Positions 1 through 7,869 of a stretch of DNA of 64,000 nucleotides are shown here, in pieces. Source of the stretch: Verrucomicrobiota bacterium (GTDB lineage: Bacteria > Verrucomicrobiota > Verrucomicrobiia > Opitutales > Opitutaceae); NCBI GenBank assembly GCA_023416735.1, contig JAEZGX010000007.1, positions 48,367 through 112,366 on the forward strand. Direction: 5' to 3'. Every line of letters starts with the position of its first letter. Positions within the stretch are counted from its first letter, which is position 1. The notes beneath the pieces are model-generated. The model was not told the DNA's origin. It searched no databases and was given only the letters and a program-made list of their open reading frames with translations. The translations under genes and the position numbers were made by a program.

Positions 1-761
1 ACCGCGCTTATGACGAGCGCTTCGATATTGCCCAGAATCCTTATGTGGCGCCAATTGGCGCCGCGCGGACATTGACGATTCACAATGATGATCTCGTCGA
101 TCAGACCACGTTGATCGCTGTGGATTGGACGGTCTCGAGCTTTGATGGCGGCGACGAAATCTCTCGGGGCGAGTTTCAGATCGAGGTGCCGCTCGGTGGC
201 ATTCGGACGAAGCAGATTGAGTTGGATCTTGGCGGACGGTCGGCGGTTCGAGTGACCTATCGCGCACACAAGTCCGGCCGGGAGCGTTTCCAGGAAACGA
301 TCTATCTTCGCGGCAGCGGCCCGAAGGAATCGGCCGTTGCGGTGGACGTTCCGAGCGGTGAAAACGCGATCACTCTTCTGGCGGTCAGCCCCAGCACGCA
401 GTTCAGGGGCTATGTTACGACGCCGTATGCCGGCTCTGTTTCTCCAGAAGTGCTCTTCGCTCAGGAGCTGGGTCCAGCCAGCTTCGTGCAGTTCAATCCT
501 GTGATCGAAACCGCCGGAGACTACGACATCTACCTGCATGTCGTCGGAGGCCAGCGGGGAACGTTGTCGGTCGAAATCTTGCACGACACGATGAACACGA
601 CGACTTCGATCGACCTCGCTCAAACCGGGTGGATCCGGCTCAACGCGGGACCGTTTCATATGGAGGCCGGCGCGCTGCAGAATGCGGTGCGCATTGGCGC
701 CAAAGGCACGGCCAAGCGTGCAATGATCGATGCGGTGAAGCTGGTTCGCTCATCGCCCTGA
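1..761 (+). CDS. C-terminal part of a secreted carbohydrate-active protein (5' end outside window)
   Basis: The reading frame is open from base 3 to the stop at 759-761, so the gene begins upstream of the window. The first visible codons (AYDERFDIAQ) read straight into the part after GTG 45, so that GTG is not taken as the start. Residues about 15-115 are beta-rich, like the immunoglobulin-like domains of large glycoside hydrolases. The last ~95 residues (GDYDIYLHV, then GWIRLNAGPFHMEAGA, then MIDAVKLV) resemble golvesin/Xly-type carbohydrate-binding beta-sandwich domains. I infer an extracellular polysaccharide-degrading or binding protein. The catalytic part is not visible, so the family cannot be named. 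The DeoR gene downstream is convergent. Confidence 0.6.
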   Translation, partial: RAYDERFDIAQNPYVAPIGAARTLTIHNDDLVDQTTLIAVDWTVSSFDGGDEISRGEFQIEVPLGGIRTKQIELDLGGRSAVRVTYRAHKSGRERFQETIYLRGSGPKESAVAVDVPSGENAITLLAVSPSTQFRGYVTTPYAGSVSPEVLFAQELGPASFVQFNPVIETAGDYDIYLHVVGGQRGTLSVEILHDTMNTTTSIDLAQTGWIRLNAGPFHMEAGALQNAVRIGAKGTAKRAMIDAVKLVRSSP

Positions 762-786
762 GCCGCGATCCGTGGGCGCCATGACT

Positions 787-1578
787 TCATCTGTTGCGTG
801 ACGGCGCCGCCGCAGGCGGCGCGATCACGACGGCCGTGCCGTGCGCCCGAAGCCGCTGTGCAATCGCCCGCGGCGGGGGCGCGTCTGTCACCAAGGCATG
901 GATACGCTTGGGATGCAGCGTGATGGCGGCAGCGCCGCGGCCGAATTTCGATGAATCGAGCAGCAGCACCACGCGACGGGAGATTTCGGCCAGCGCGCGT
1001 TTTACCTCGATTTCGAGCGGATTGGGATCGGTCGGGCCGCGTTCGGCATCGAAACCGGTGGCACTGAGAAAGCATACGGACGCGCTCTGAGAATGGATCG
1101 CCTTGAGCGCGTCGGGTCCGGTGGCGTTTCCTGAAATCGGGCTGACCCAGCCGCCGATGATCCTCAGTGGCAGGGCTGGCCGGTGCTTTCGCAGGTGAAT
1201 CGCGACGGGAAGGCTGTTGGTGAGAATCGAAACTTTTTCCTCCGGCAGATGATAGGCGAGCGCGGCGACACTCGTGCCTCCTTCGAGCGCGAGCGTATCG
1301 CCCGGGCGAACGAACGCGGCCACAGCGCACGCAGCGATCCGCATTTTCGCGGCGTGGGCGGACGTGGCTTTCGCTTCGAAGTCGGGTTCGCCGGCGGCCC
1401 GACCGATCGATTCGGCGCCACCGCGAATTCGCCGCAGCAGTCCTTGCTCTTCCAACACGCGAAGATCGCGCCAGACCGTCATCGCGGTGACGCCGAGCTT
1501 GCTTTGGAGGTCGCGGCCGGAGACCCGCCCGTGGTCGCGCAAGAGAGCGAGGATGCGTTGATAGCGGTCACTGTTCAC
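787..1578 (-). CDS. DeoR/GlpR-family transcriptional regulator
   Basis: This 263-residue protein has the standard DeoR length and layout. An N-terminal winged helix-turn-helix (residues ~3-57) carries the family signature SGRDLQSKLGVTAMTVWRDL. A C-terminal sugar-phosphate-sensing domain follows, with LALEGGTSVAALA and later LLLDSSKFG. DeoR proteins usually repress sugar-catabolic operons and release DNA when they bind a phosphorylated sugar. The gene is divergent from the kinase/isomerase operon starting at 1659, with 80 bp between, so that operon is the obvious target. The shared gap holds three phased TGTTA repeats. The effector cannot be read from sequence; a hexose or amino-sugar phosphate is inferred from the neighbours. 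Confidence 0.9.
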   Translation of the reverse strand: MNSDRYQRILALLRDHGRVSGRDLQSKLGVTAMTVWRDLRVLEEQGLLRRIRGGAESIGRAAGEPDFEAKATSAHAAKMRIAACAVAAFVRPGDTLALEGGTSVAALAYHLPEEKVSILTNSLPVAIHLRKHRPALPLRIIGGWVSPISGNATGPDALKAIHSQSASVCFLSATGFDAERGPTDPNPLEIEVKRALAEISRRVVLLLDSSKFGRGAAAITLHPKRIHALVTDAPPPRAIAQRLRAHGTAVVIAPPAAAPSRNR

Positions 1579-1583
1579 GGGTT

Positions 1584-1618
1584 TGTTATATAAGGCACGA
1601 TCCTGTTATGAAGTGTTA
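1584..1618. promoter_or_regulatory. Candidate DeoR operator: three phased TGTTA repeats
   Basis: TGTTA occurs at 1584-1588, 1604-1608 and 1614-1618, offset by 20 and 10 bp, so all three lie on one helical face. They sit in the 80-bp gap between the divergent DeoR gene and the sugar operon. Some DeoR-family operators contain TGTTA half-sites. Assignment as the operator is inference. Confidence 0.35.
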
Positions 1619-1658
1619 ATTCACTCGTTTTCCGGGTCGGAATGCGGACCTTGGGCGC

Positions 1659-2618
1659 ATGGAGCTGCTCCTCGGTATCGATGGTGGTGGGACGCGCACG
1701 CGAGCCGTGCTCGTGACGACAAAAGGCCGTGTGCTTGGGCAGGGCGAGGCGGGGTCGTCAAATCATCACAACATCGAGTTGAAGACGGTAACGGCGAATC
1801 TCCGCCGTGCCGTCGAGCAAGCTTGGCTCGCGGCCGGGCGGCCTTTTGCGCCGGCGGCGCGAGCGTTTCTTGGCTGCGCGGGGATCAAGACCGATGCGGA
1901 TGCGGCGCGGGTGCGAGCGGCGGCAGAGAGCGCAGGATTGGCGCCGGCCGGACAAATTGAAGTGATGAACGATCTTCACAATGCGCTCGCCGGCGGACTC
2001 GGTGGCGCGCCAGGCATCGCGTTGATCGCGGGCACGGGGACGAACTGTCTCGGACGCGATGCCCACGGAGCGACGTTCATGTGCGGAGGCTGGGGCTGGC
2101 TTCTCGACGACGAAGGAGGTGGCTGCGGACTGGCGTTGAGTGCCATGCGGGCGGCGGTGCGGGCGGCAGACGGCCGCGCAGCGAAAACAGAACTGCTGCC
2201 GGCGGTGCTGGCGTTTTTCGGGCTGCGCGAACCGAACGCGCTGCTCCAGCGTTTGTATGTTCAATCTCCAACGCCCGAAGAGATCGCCGGCTTTGCGCCG
2301 GTGGTCATTCGACTCGCGCAAGCCGGCGACTCCACCGCCGGAGACCTTCTGCGGCGCGGAGCCGCGGCGTTGGCCGAGTTGGTGGCCGGGGCGGCGAGCC
2401 AGCTCGATTTTTCCGATGGCTTCGAAGTCGTGGTGCTCGGCGGCTGCGCGCGATCGGGCGAGCCTTACCAGACGATGGTGGAAGCGGCCATTCGCCGCCG
2501 CTGCCCCACGGCGAAACTGCGGGAGCCGCTGTATTCACCGGTGCAGGGAGCGGCCATCAATGTCTTGCGCGCGGCCTTGGGCGAGCGTGCGCCGAAACTG
2601 GAAATTTCTTCCTCATGA
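1659..2618 (+). CDS. BadF/BadG/BcrA/BcrD-family sugar kinase (N-acetylglucosamine kinase-like)
   Basis: The 319-residue protein opens with the ASKHA phosphate-1 motif LLGIDGGGTRTRAVLV. It continues with AGTGTNCLGRD and the family block GGWGWLLDDEGGGCGL, then a late VVLGGCAR adenosine motif. This is the typical pattern and length of BadF-type kinases, which include N-acetylglucosamine kinase. It should phosphorylate a hexose or amino sugar with ATP in the cytoplasm. It is the first gene of an operon: its TGA overlaps the ATG of the next gene (ATGA at 2615-2618). The exact sugar is unknown; glucosamine, N-acetylglucosamine, mannose or glucose all fit. Confidence 0.85.
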   Translation: MELLLGIDGGGTRTRAVLVTTKGRVLGQGEAGSSNHHNIELKTVTANLRRAVEQAWLAAGRPFAPAARAFLGCAGIKTDADAARVRAAAESAGLAPAGQIEVMNDLHNALAGGLGGAPGIALIAGTGTNCLGRDAHGATFMCGGWGWLLDDEGGGCGLALSAMRAAVRAADGRAAKTELLPAVLAFFGLREPNALLQRLYVQSPTPEEIAGFAPVVIRLAQAGDSTAGDLLRRGAAALAELVAGAASQLDFSDGFEVVVLGGCARSGEPYQTMVEAAIRRRCPTAKLREPLYSPVQGAAINVLRAALGERAPKLEISSS

Positions 2619-3220
2619 CTACTCCATCCCCGCTTCTCAGCCTGCTGCCCGTCGATCTCGCCGTGAGCTTCGGACTCGATCCTGCGAACATCGCCGGACG
2701 TCCGCGAGTCGAACGCCGGCTGTCGGATCTGCGTGGTTGTTTTCTGGATACGGATGCGTATGACGCGGCATTGAGCTCGGGCGATCCGGTGATCTACGCG
2801 GTATCTTCGGTGGAACCGGCAACGGGGGACGGGCAACTTCACTTCGGGTTGGGCGTGTTGTTTCCCGGAAAGATCGGCGACGAGTTTTACCTGACGAAAG
2901 GGCATCTGCATTCGCACCGCCCGGCGGCGGAGGTCTATATCGGGTTGGCCGGGGAAGGCGCGATGCTACTGGAGGATGAGGCGACAGGTGAGAGTCGGCT
3001 GGTGCCGTTGAAGAAAAACAGCGCGGTTTATGTGCCGGGGCACACGGCGCATCGGACGGTCAATACCGGCCGCGAGCCGCTGGTTTACATTGGCGTCTAT
3101 CCGTCGGATGCCGGTCACGATTACGCGACGATCGCGCAGCGGAATTTCAAACACGTGGTCATCGAGCGCGAAGGCGCGCCGTTGATGATCGAGCGCGGAA
3201 ATCGTGGAGGAGAATCATGA
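2615..3220 (+). CDS. Glucose-6-phosphate isomerase, archaeal-type cupin
   Basis: The start ATG overlaps the upstream stop. The 201-residue product is a single cupin of the archaeal phosphoglucose isomerase family. The metal-binding stretch is TKGHLHSHRPAAEVYIGL, with two His and a Glu ligand, and the second cupin motif is YVPGHTAHRTVN with the last His. The family interconverts glucose-6-phosphate and fructose-6-phosphate with a bound divalent metal, and is unrelated to the classical enzyme. The length matches the usual ~190-200 residues. Its stop overlaps the start of the following gene by 4 bases, so the two are probably translationally coupled. An N-terminal extension of ~40 residues before the cupin is normal for the family. 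Confidence 0.88.
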   Translation: MTTPSPLLSLLPVDLAVSFGLDPANIAGRPRVERRLSDLRGCFLDTDAYDAALSSGDPVIYAVSSVEPATGDGQLHFGLGVLFPGKIGDEFYLTKGHLHSHRPAAEVYIGLAGEGAMLLEDEATGESRLVPLKKNSAVYVPGHTAHRTVNTGREPLVYIGVYPSDAGHDYATIAQRNFKHVVIEREGAPLMIERGNRGGES

Positions 3221-3609
3221 GCTACGTCACCAAACCCATCCCCGTTGAAAAGCCGGCTGTCGGCTTTGTCGAGCGTCCATGGGGTTCGTTCAAGCAATAC
3301 GCCTTCAATCAGGAAGCGACGGTTTCGTTGATGACGGTGCTGCCCGGGCAACGTCTGTCACTGCAATCGCACACAGGGCGCGCCGAGTTGTGGATTGTGT
3401 TGGACGACGGTGCGGAGGTGCAGGTGGACGATCGTGTGACCCGGCATCGCGCGGGCGATGAAGTGTGGATTCCGGCGAACGGGCGTCACCGTCTCGCGAA
3501 TCCGACTACGCGATCGGTGCGCGTGCTCGAAGTGGCGTTCGGCAATTGGCAACAGGCCGACATCACGCGCTACGAAGATGATTTCAACCGGCCCGAGAAG
3601 GGCGAATAG
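3217..3609 (+). CDS. Mannose-6-phosphate isomerase type II-like cupin
   Basis: This 130-residue single-domain cupin resembles the C-terminal isomerase domain of mannose-1-phosphate guanylyltransferase/phosphomannose isomerase (type II). Signature parts are VERPWGSFKQY, LPGQRLSLQSHTGRAELWIV and GDEVWIPANGRHRLAN. No guanylyltransferase domain is attached, so only isomerisation of mannose-6-phosphate and fructose-6-phosphate (or binding of a related sugar phosphate) is expected. It overlaps the preceding isomerase gene by ATGA and lies 10 bp before a class I mannose-6-phosphate isomerase gene. The role beside two further isomerases is unclear; a regulatory sugar-binding role is possible. Confidence 0.8.
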   Translation: MSYVTKPIPVEKPAVGFVERPWGSFKQYAFNQEATVSLMTVLPGQRLSLQSHTGRAELWIVLDDGAEVQVDDRVTRHRAGDEVWIPANGRHRLANPTTRSVRVLEVAFGNWQQADITRYEDDFNRPEKGE

Positions 3610-3619
3610 CGACTCAATC

Positions 3620-5383
3620 ATGCGGACACCTAATTACGACAAGACTCCCTTCATCTCGGTCCCCGCGGAGCATGCGGCGGATTGCTGGCGCGGCTGGGAT
3701 GAAATCGCGACACGTCTCCGAAGCGCGATCTCCGCACCGGCCGGAGCGAGAACCGTGGTGGCGGTCGAATGTTATTCAGGCGTGATCGACGATGAGATTC
3801 GCGACGCTATGGCGACGCGCCTGCGCCCGGGGTTGATCCTGGATGCGAAGCGCGCGTTCAAGTCACCGGAGGAAGTCGACCGGCTGGTCGCGCCATTCAC
3901 CGGCGGCGAAGATCCGGTTTTTGGATACATGTGCACGACGCTGGAGCTGCGGGATTTTCTCGCCGACGACGCGCTGGCGAATCTGCGGAAGGAAATAGCC
4001 TCGGCGCGAGGCGTGGTGCTGGTGGTGGGGCCTGCGGCCTCGGTTGTTGTCCCTGACGCGGAGGTGTTGGTGTTCGCCGACATGCCGCGATGGGAGGGCC
4101 AGCTCCGGCAGCGACGCAACGAGGTGCCGAATCTCGGAGCGGAGAATCACACGTTGAAGGCATCGTTGAAATACAAGCGCGCGTTCTTCGTCGATTGGCG
4201 CGTGTGCGACCGGCAGAAGCGGCGCACGATGGCGAAATGGGATTTCGTTCTCGATACCTGCGTGCGTGCGGAGCCGAAGATGATCAGCGGCCAAGCGCAT
4301 CTCGCGGCGTTGCGGGCGGCGACGAACCGGCCGTTTAGGGTGGTGCCGTTTTTCGACCCGGGCCCTTGGGGCGGACAATGGATGAGGCAAGTCTGCGATC
4401 TCGATCGCAGCGCGCCGAACTACGCGTGGTGCTTCGATTGTGTGCCGGAGGAGAATTCGCTGCTGCTGGGGTTTGAGAAAACGCGGGTCGAAATCCCCGC
4501 GATGAACCTCGTGCTGCGCGAGCCCGAGCGTCTGCTGGGGCCGGCGGTTTACGCGCGCTTCGGGGCGGAGTTTCCGATCCGTTTTGATTTCTTGGATACG
4601 GTCGACGGCGGAAATCTAAGCTTTCAGGTGCATCCGACGACCCAGTTCGTGCGCGAGGCGTTCGGTCAGTTTTATACTCAGGACGAAAGTTACTACCTGC
4701 TCGCGGCGGAGCCGGGAGCGCAGGTGTATCTCGGTGCGAAACGGGGCGTGGATCCGGAGGACGTCATTGCGTCGCTCGAAGCGGCGCAGCGCGGCGGAGC
4801 TCCGTTTGACGAGGAACGTTATGCCGCACGGTTTCCGGCGAAGAAGCACGATCACTTCCTAATTCCGGCGGGCACGCTGCACTGCTCGGGGACGGGTTGC
4901 ATGGTGTTGGAGATTTCGGCGACGCCTTACATCTTCACCTTCAAGCTATGGGATTGGAATCGGCTCGGGTTGGACGGACTGCCCCGTCCAGTGAACGTCG
5001 AGCGCGGTCGTGAGGTGATTGATTGGCGGCGCGACGAAGACTACGCGCGCGAGCACCTGATCAACCAGTTCGCTGAAGTCGCGTCCGGCGAGGGTTGGAC
5101 CGAGGAGCGCACGGGCTTGCACGAGGCGGAGTTCATCGAGACGCGGCGGCACTGGTTCACCGGGCCCGTGCTGCATCGACGAACGGGTGGCGTGGAAGTC
5201 TTGAACTTGGTTGAAGGCGACGCGGCGGTGGTTGAAAGTCCCACCGCCGCCTTCGAGCCATTCGAGGTGCACTATATTGAGACGTTCATCCTGCCTGCCG
5301 CCGCGGGTGATTATGTGATCCGGCCGAGCAAGGCCGGCGAACGTTGTGCGACCATGAAAGCGTTCGTTCGCACGAAACCATGA
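3620..5383 (+). CDS. manA: Class I mannose-6-phosphate isomerase with long N-terminal domain
   Basis: The 587-residue protein has its isomerase part from about residue 275. LSFQVHP (Gln336, His338) and IPAGTLHCSGTG (His421) match the zinc-ligand regions of type I phosphomannose isomerases. The first ~260 residues are additional. They look like a degenerate P-loop nucleoside-kinase fold (VVAVECYSGVIDDEI where a Walker A loop would be) and end in FDPGPWGGQWM. Similar ~590-residue class I isomerases occur in other bacteria. I chose ATG 3620, just after the previous stop; the frame is open further upstream but overlaps the previous gene. It is the last gene of the kinase/isomerase operon. Confidence 0.85.
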   Translation: MRTPNYDKTPFISVPAEHAADCWRGWDEIATRLRSAISAPAGARTVVAVECYSGVIDDEIRDAMATRLRPGLILDAKRAFKSPEEVDRLVAPFTGGEDPVFGYMCTTLELRDFLADDALANLRKEIASARGVVLVVGPAASVVVPDAEVLVFADMPRWEGQLRQRRNEVPNLGAENHTLKASLKYKRAFFVDWRVCDRQKRRTMAKWDFVLDTCVRAEPKMISGQAHLAALRAATNRPFRVVPFFDPGPWGGQWMRQVCDLDRSAPNYAWCFDCVPEENSLLLGFEKTRVEIPAMNLVLREPERLLGPAVYARFGAEFPIRFDFLDTVDGGNLSFQVHPTTQFVREAFGQFYTQDESYYLLAAEPGAQVYLGAKRGVDPEDVIASLEAAQRGGAPFDEERYAARFPAKKHDHFLIPAGTLHCSGTGCMVLEISATPYIFTFKLWDWNRLGLDGLPRPVNVERGREVIDWRRDEDYAREHLINQFAEVASGEGWTEERTGLHEAEFIETRRHWFTGPVLHRRTGGVEVLNLVEGDAAVVESPTAAFEPFEVHYIETFILPAAAGDYVIRPSKAGERCATMKAFVRTKP

Positions 5384-5390
5384 CGACCCG

Positions 5391-5433
5391 AAGCTGCCGT
5401 GCTGACAGCGTCGATACGTTGTCCCGGCAGCTT
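5391..5433. terminator. Candidate terminator hairpin after the sugar operon
   Basis: A perfect 9-bp inverted repeat, AAGCTGCCG at 5391-5399 and CGGCAGCTT at 5425-5433, begins 8 bp after the operon stop. The loop is 25 nt and no T-tract follows, so this may be only an mRNA-end stabilising structure. Confidence 0.35.
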
Positions 5434-5735
5434 TCGACCTGTCGTTGCGGTCACGCCGATGCCGGTAAACGGCTGCAAACGGAACGTCTGTCCAGGCACA
5501 GCCGGGGAAGAGGTTGCCCAAGATCCTGCTTCTCTCTCCCCATTTCCGCTCCGTATATCCTTCGGAGATTCGTAAGCACTAGCGTTTTGGTCAGTTGCGT
5601 CGTTTAGACGGCTCGATTTTGCGAGGGCTTAAGCGTTCAAGTCCGAGCGGGGCACCAGCGGCGAGGAATTGTTGAAACAATGGGGGCTGGAGCGCGTCTC
5701 GACAACTCGCCGGTTGAGGCCAATGTCTTGCTCTC
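5434..5735. other. Intergenic stretch before the type II secretion operon
   Basis: About 300 bp separate the sugar operon hairpin from gspG. No convincing coding sequence was seen. It contains a 14-bp palindrome, ATTGTT-GA-AACAAT (5668-5681), that could be an operator for the secretion genes. A gspG promoter must lie here, but no strong consensus was found. Confidence 0.4.
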
Positions 5736-6194
5736 ATGTGTTGCTCCTGCTCGATCCAACGTCTTTGTCGCGCGAGTCGTCGCGCTTTCACACTTTTGGA
5801 AATCATGATCGCGCTCGCGATTCTCGGTCTCTTGGTCGGGCTCGCGGTGACGAATTTGGAAGGGGTGTTTGGCGGCGCTCAGACGTCGACCGCCAAGCTG
5901 TTTGTTAGCGAATCCATCAAACTTCCGCTGACGAGCTATCGCATTCACATGGGCGATTATCCGTCGACGGCCGAGGGGCTGCAGGCGTTGGTCACGGCGC
6001 CGGGTAATCGGGCGGATCAATGGCGGGGCCCGTATCTGGAAGGTGGCAAGGTGCCGGTGGATCCGTGGGGCGAGACCTACGTCTATCGTTATCCGGGCTC
6101 GAAGAACAAATCCAGTTACGACATCTTTTCGAAGGGACCGGATAAAACCGAGGGAACGCAGGACGACATCGGCAACTGGTCGGGAGGAAACTAG
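5736..6194 (+). CDS. gspG: Type II secretion major pseudopilin GspG
   Basis: The 152-residue protein has a short positively charged leader and the prepilin motif RRA-FTLLEIMIALAILGLL, with Glu at position 5 after cleavage and a hydrophobic helix. The residue before the cleavage site is Ala instead of the usual Gly. The C-terminal part carries the GspG hallmarks YPSTAEGLQALV, VDPWGETYVYRYPG and the calcium-loop region KGPDKTEGTQDDIGNW. It forms the shaft of the periplasmic pseudopilus. The first ATG (5736) gives a 16-residue leader, which is plausible. It heads the run gspG-H-I-J-K-L-M, with gspH starting 3 bp after its stop. Confidence 0.93.
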   Translation: MCCSCSIQRLCRASRRAFTLLEIMIALAILGLLVGLAVTNLEGVFGGAQTSTAKLFVSESIKLPLTSYRIHMGDYPSTAEGLQALVTAPGNRADQWRGPYLEGGKVPVDPWGETYVYRYPGSKNKSSYDIFSKGPDKTEGTQDDIGNWSGGN

Positions 6195-6197
6195 AGG

Positions 6198-6728
6198 ATG
6201 GGTGGGCGGGCAGGAGGATTTCTGACGAGCCGTGTCCGCGGCGGCCGCCCGCGCGGTTTCACGCTGCTGGAAATCCTGCTCGCGCTCGCGTTGATCGGAT
6301 TGCTGAGCGCGTCGTTGATCACGGCGGGGACTCACCTGATCGATTCGCGGCCGCACACGCCCGAGGAAGTATTTTGGGAAGCGACGGGCACGGCGCGACG
6401 AACGGCGCTGAAGACGCAGACGGAGATCGGTTTGAGTTTTGATGAAAAAGAGAAGCGGTTTGTCGTCACGCAGGGTGGCACCGAGCAGACTTTTCCGGTC
6501 GAAGGCCCGCGCGAACTCACGATCGATTTGTTGCCGGCACGCTCGACAGGCGGCGCGCTGCTGATCGGCGGGCAGTTGGTGGAATCCGAGACGATCGAAA
6601 GCGTTGCCTTTTATCCGGACGGAACCTGTTCGCCCTTTCGCGTGCAGTTTCGCGCGACCGGACCGGCGAAGGTGATCTCAATCGATCCGTGGACCTGTGC
6701 GGCGATGCTGGTGGAGGAGAACCCCTGA
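6198..6728 (+). CDS. gspH: Type II secretion minor pseudopilin GspH-like
   Basis: The 176-residue protein has a 20-residue basic leader ending PRG, followed by FTLLEILLALALIGLLSA, a prepilin cleavage site and transmembrane helix with Glu5. Downstream there is a beta-rich globular domain (VFWEATGTARRTALKTQ; VAFYPDGTCSPFRVQF) as in GspH/FimT proteins, which is what separates it from the other minor pseudopilins. Position second after gspG is the usual place for gspH. The next gene starts 1 bp after its stop. It is expected in the inner membrane before pseudopilus assembly. The minor-pseudopilin letter is from order and weak similarity. Confidence 0.8.
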   Translation: MGGRAGGFLTSRVRGGRPRGFTLLEILLALALIGLLSASLITAGTHLIDSRPHTPEEVFWEATGTARRTALKTQTEIGLSFDEKEKRFVVTQGGTEQTFPVEGPRELTIDLLPARSTGGALLIGGQLVESETIESVAFYPDGTCSPFRVQFRATGPAKVISIDPWTCAAMLVEENP

Positions 6729-6729
6729 C

Positions 6730-7185
6730 ATGCGCCGCGGCGGTTTCACGTTGATCGAAGTGATGGTGGCGCTGGCGGTTTTTGCGGTGGCGGCCGTGGC
6801 GCTGGCGGCGGCTTATCTGAACGTGCTCAATGCCTACGAGATCGCGGGTCGGAGCAATGTTCGCGAGGAGGATATTCGTTTCGCGCGCAGCCTGTTGCTT
6901 GTCGAACCCGAACGTGAGAAGGCGGAGGAAGGCGGAGATTTCGAAACGGTGGACGGCGGGCGCGTGCGATGGCGCGCGGAGATCGAGCCGACGACGACGG
7001 CGGATCTCTTTCACGTCGCCTTCGTTTGCGAGATCAGCGAATCGGGGGCGGGGCCCACGCCGGCGCCGCATCGCGAGGAATTCTATGTGCTTCGACCCAC
7101 GTGGTCCGAAGGCGACGAAAGCGCGAAGCTGCGCGAGGAGTCGAAATCGCGGATTCTCGAGTTGAAGCAGAAGCGAACCCCATGA
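6730..7185 (+). CDS. gspI: Type II secretion minor pseudopilin GspI-like
   Basis: The ATG at 6730 lies one base after the gspH stop. The 151-residue product starts MRRGG-FTLIEVMVALAVFAVAAVAL, a very short leader with Gly before the cleavage site and Glu5. GspI proteins are ~120-130 residues and begin the same way. The rest is poorly conserved. Its C-terminal ~35 residues are charged (EGDESAKLREESKSRILELK) and longer than usual. GspI starts the tip complex with GspJ and GspK. Its stop overlaps the next start (ATGA, 7182-7185). Confidence 0.8.
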   Translation: MRRGGFTLIEVMVALAVFAVAAVALAAAYLNVLNAYEIAGRSNVREEDIRFARSLLLVEPEREKAEEGGDFETVDGGRVRWRAEIEPTTTADLFHVAFVCEISESGAGPTPAPHREEFYVLRPTWSEGDESAKLREESKSRILELKQKRTP

Positions 7186-7868
7186 GCGCAAGGCGTATCC
7201 ATTTTTCCGATCGTCTGGGGCGCGAGCAGGAGCGGCGCGGTTTCACGCTGCTGGAGATTCTGCTGGCGCTGGCGCTGGTGGGATTGGTGCTGGTGGCGTT
7301 GAATACCTTTGTTTTCTCGATGGGAGAATTGTGGGGGCGGAACGCGGAGGTGCGCTTGTTCGAGCAGCATGTGCGGGCGGTCACACGTTATCTGGAGAAC
7401 GAGTTGCGCACGGCCGCGTTTCCGCCGGCGGTGAAAGCCGGGGATGCGCCGATCGCGCCGAAGGAAGTTCGGCCTTCCAGTGGCATGAGCGAGCATTTGC
7501 TCACCTTCGAGTTGCCGCAGGGCAGTCGCTTGCTGAAGTGGCCGGATCGGCCGTTGCCGGAGGTCGTCTGTTCGCTGCAGGTGCGCGATCGCGAAGGACT
7601 TTGCCTGCTGTGGCATTCGCGGCTGGAGACGCGTTTCACGGAGGATCCGCCGCGCGAGACCGTGGTGTCGCCGCTCGTGAGCGGGCTGGCTTACGACTAT
7701 TACGATCCGGAATTCAAGAACTGGAAAAGTGAGACGCAGCTGCGTCGTGAAGGCATGGATACATACCTCACGCCGCAACGGCTGCGGCTGACCTTCACCT
7801 ATGGGAACATGACGCGCGAAACGGTGATCACGCTGCCGTCGCCGCCGGAAGCATTGCCCAATTTCTGA
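7182..7868 (+). CDS. gspJ: Type II secretion minor pseudopilin GspJ-like
   Basis: This 228-residue protein has leader ...EQERRG followed by FTLLEILLALALVGLVLVAL with Glu5. It then has a helix (RLFEQHVRAVTRYLENELRTA) and a beta-rich domain ending RLRLTFTYGNMTRETVITL. Length and order fit GspJ, the third tip pseudopilin. ATG 7182 overlaps the upstream TGA, so translation is probably coupled; earlier in-frame starts would run far into gspI. The next gene starts with GTG one base after its stop. Confidence 0.8.
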   Translation: MSARRIHFSDRLGREQERRGFTLLEILLALALVGLVLVALNTFVFSMGELWGRNAEVRLFEQHVRAVTRYLENELRTAAFPPAVKAGDAPIAPKEVRPSSGMSEHLLTFELPQGSRLLKWPDRPLPEVVCSLQVRDREGLCLLWHSRLETRFTEDPPRETVVSPLVSGLAYDYYDPEFKNWKSETQLRREGMDTYLTPQRLRLTFTYGNMTRETVITLPSPPEALPNF

Positions 7869-7869
7869 C

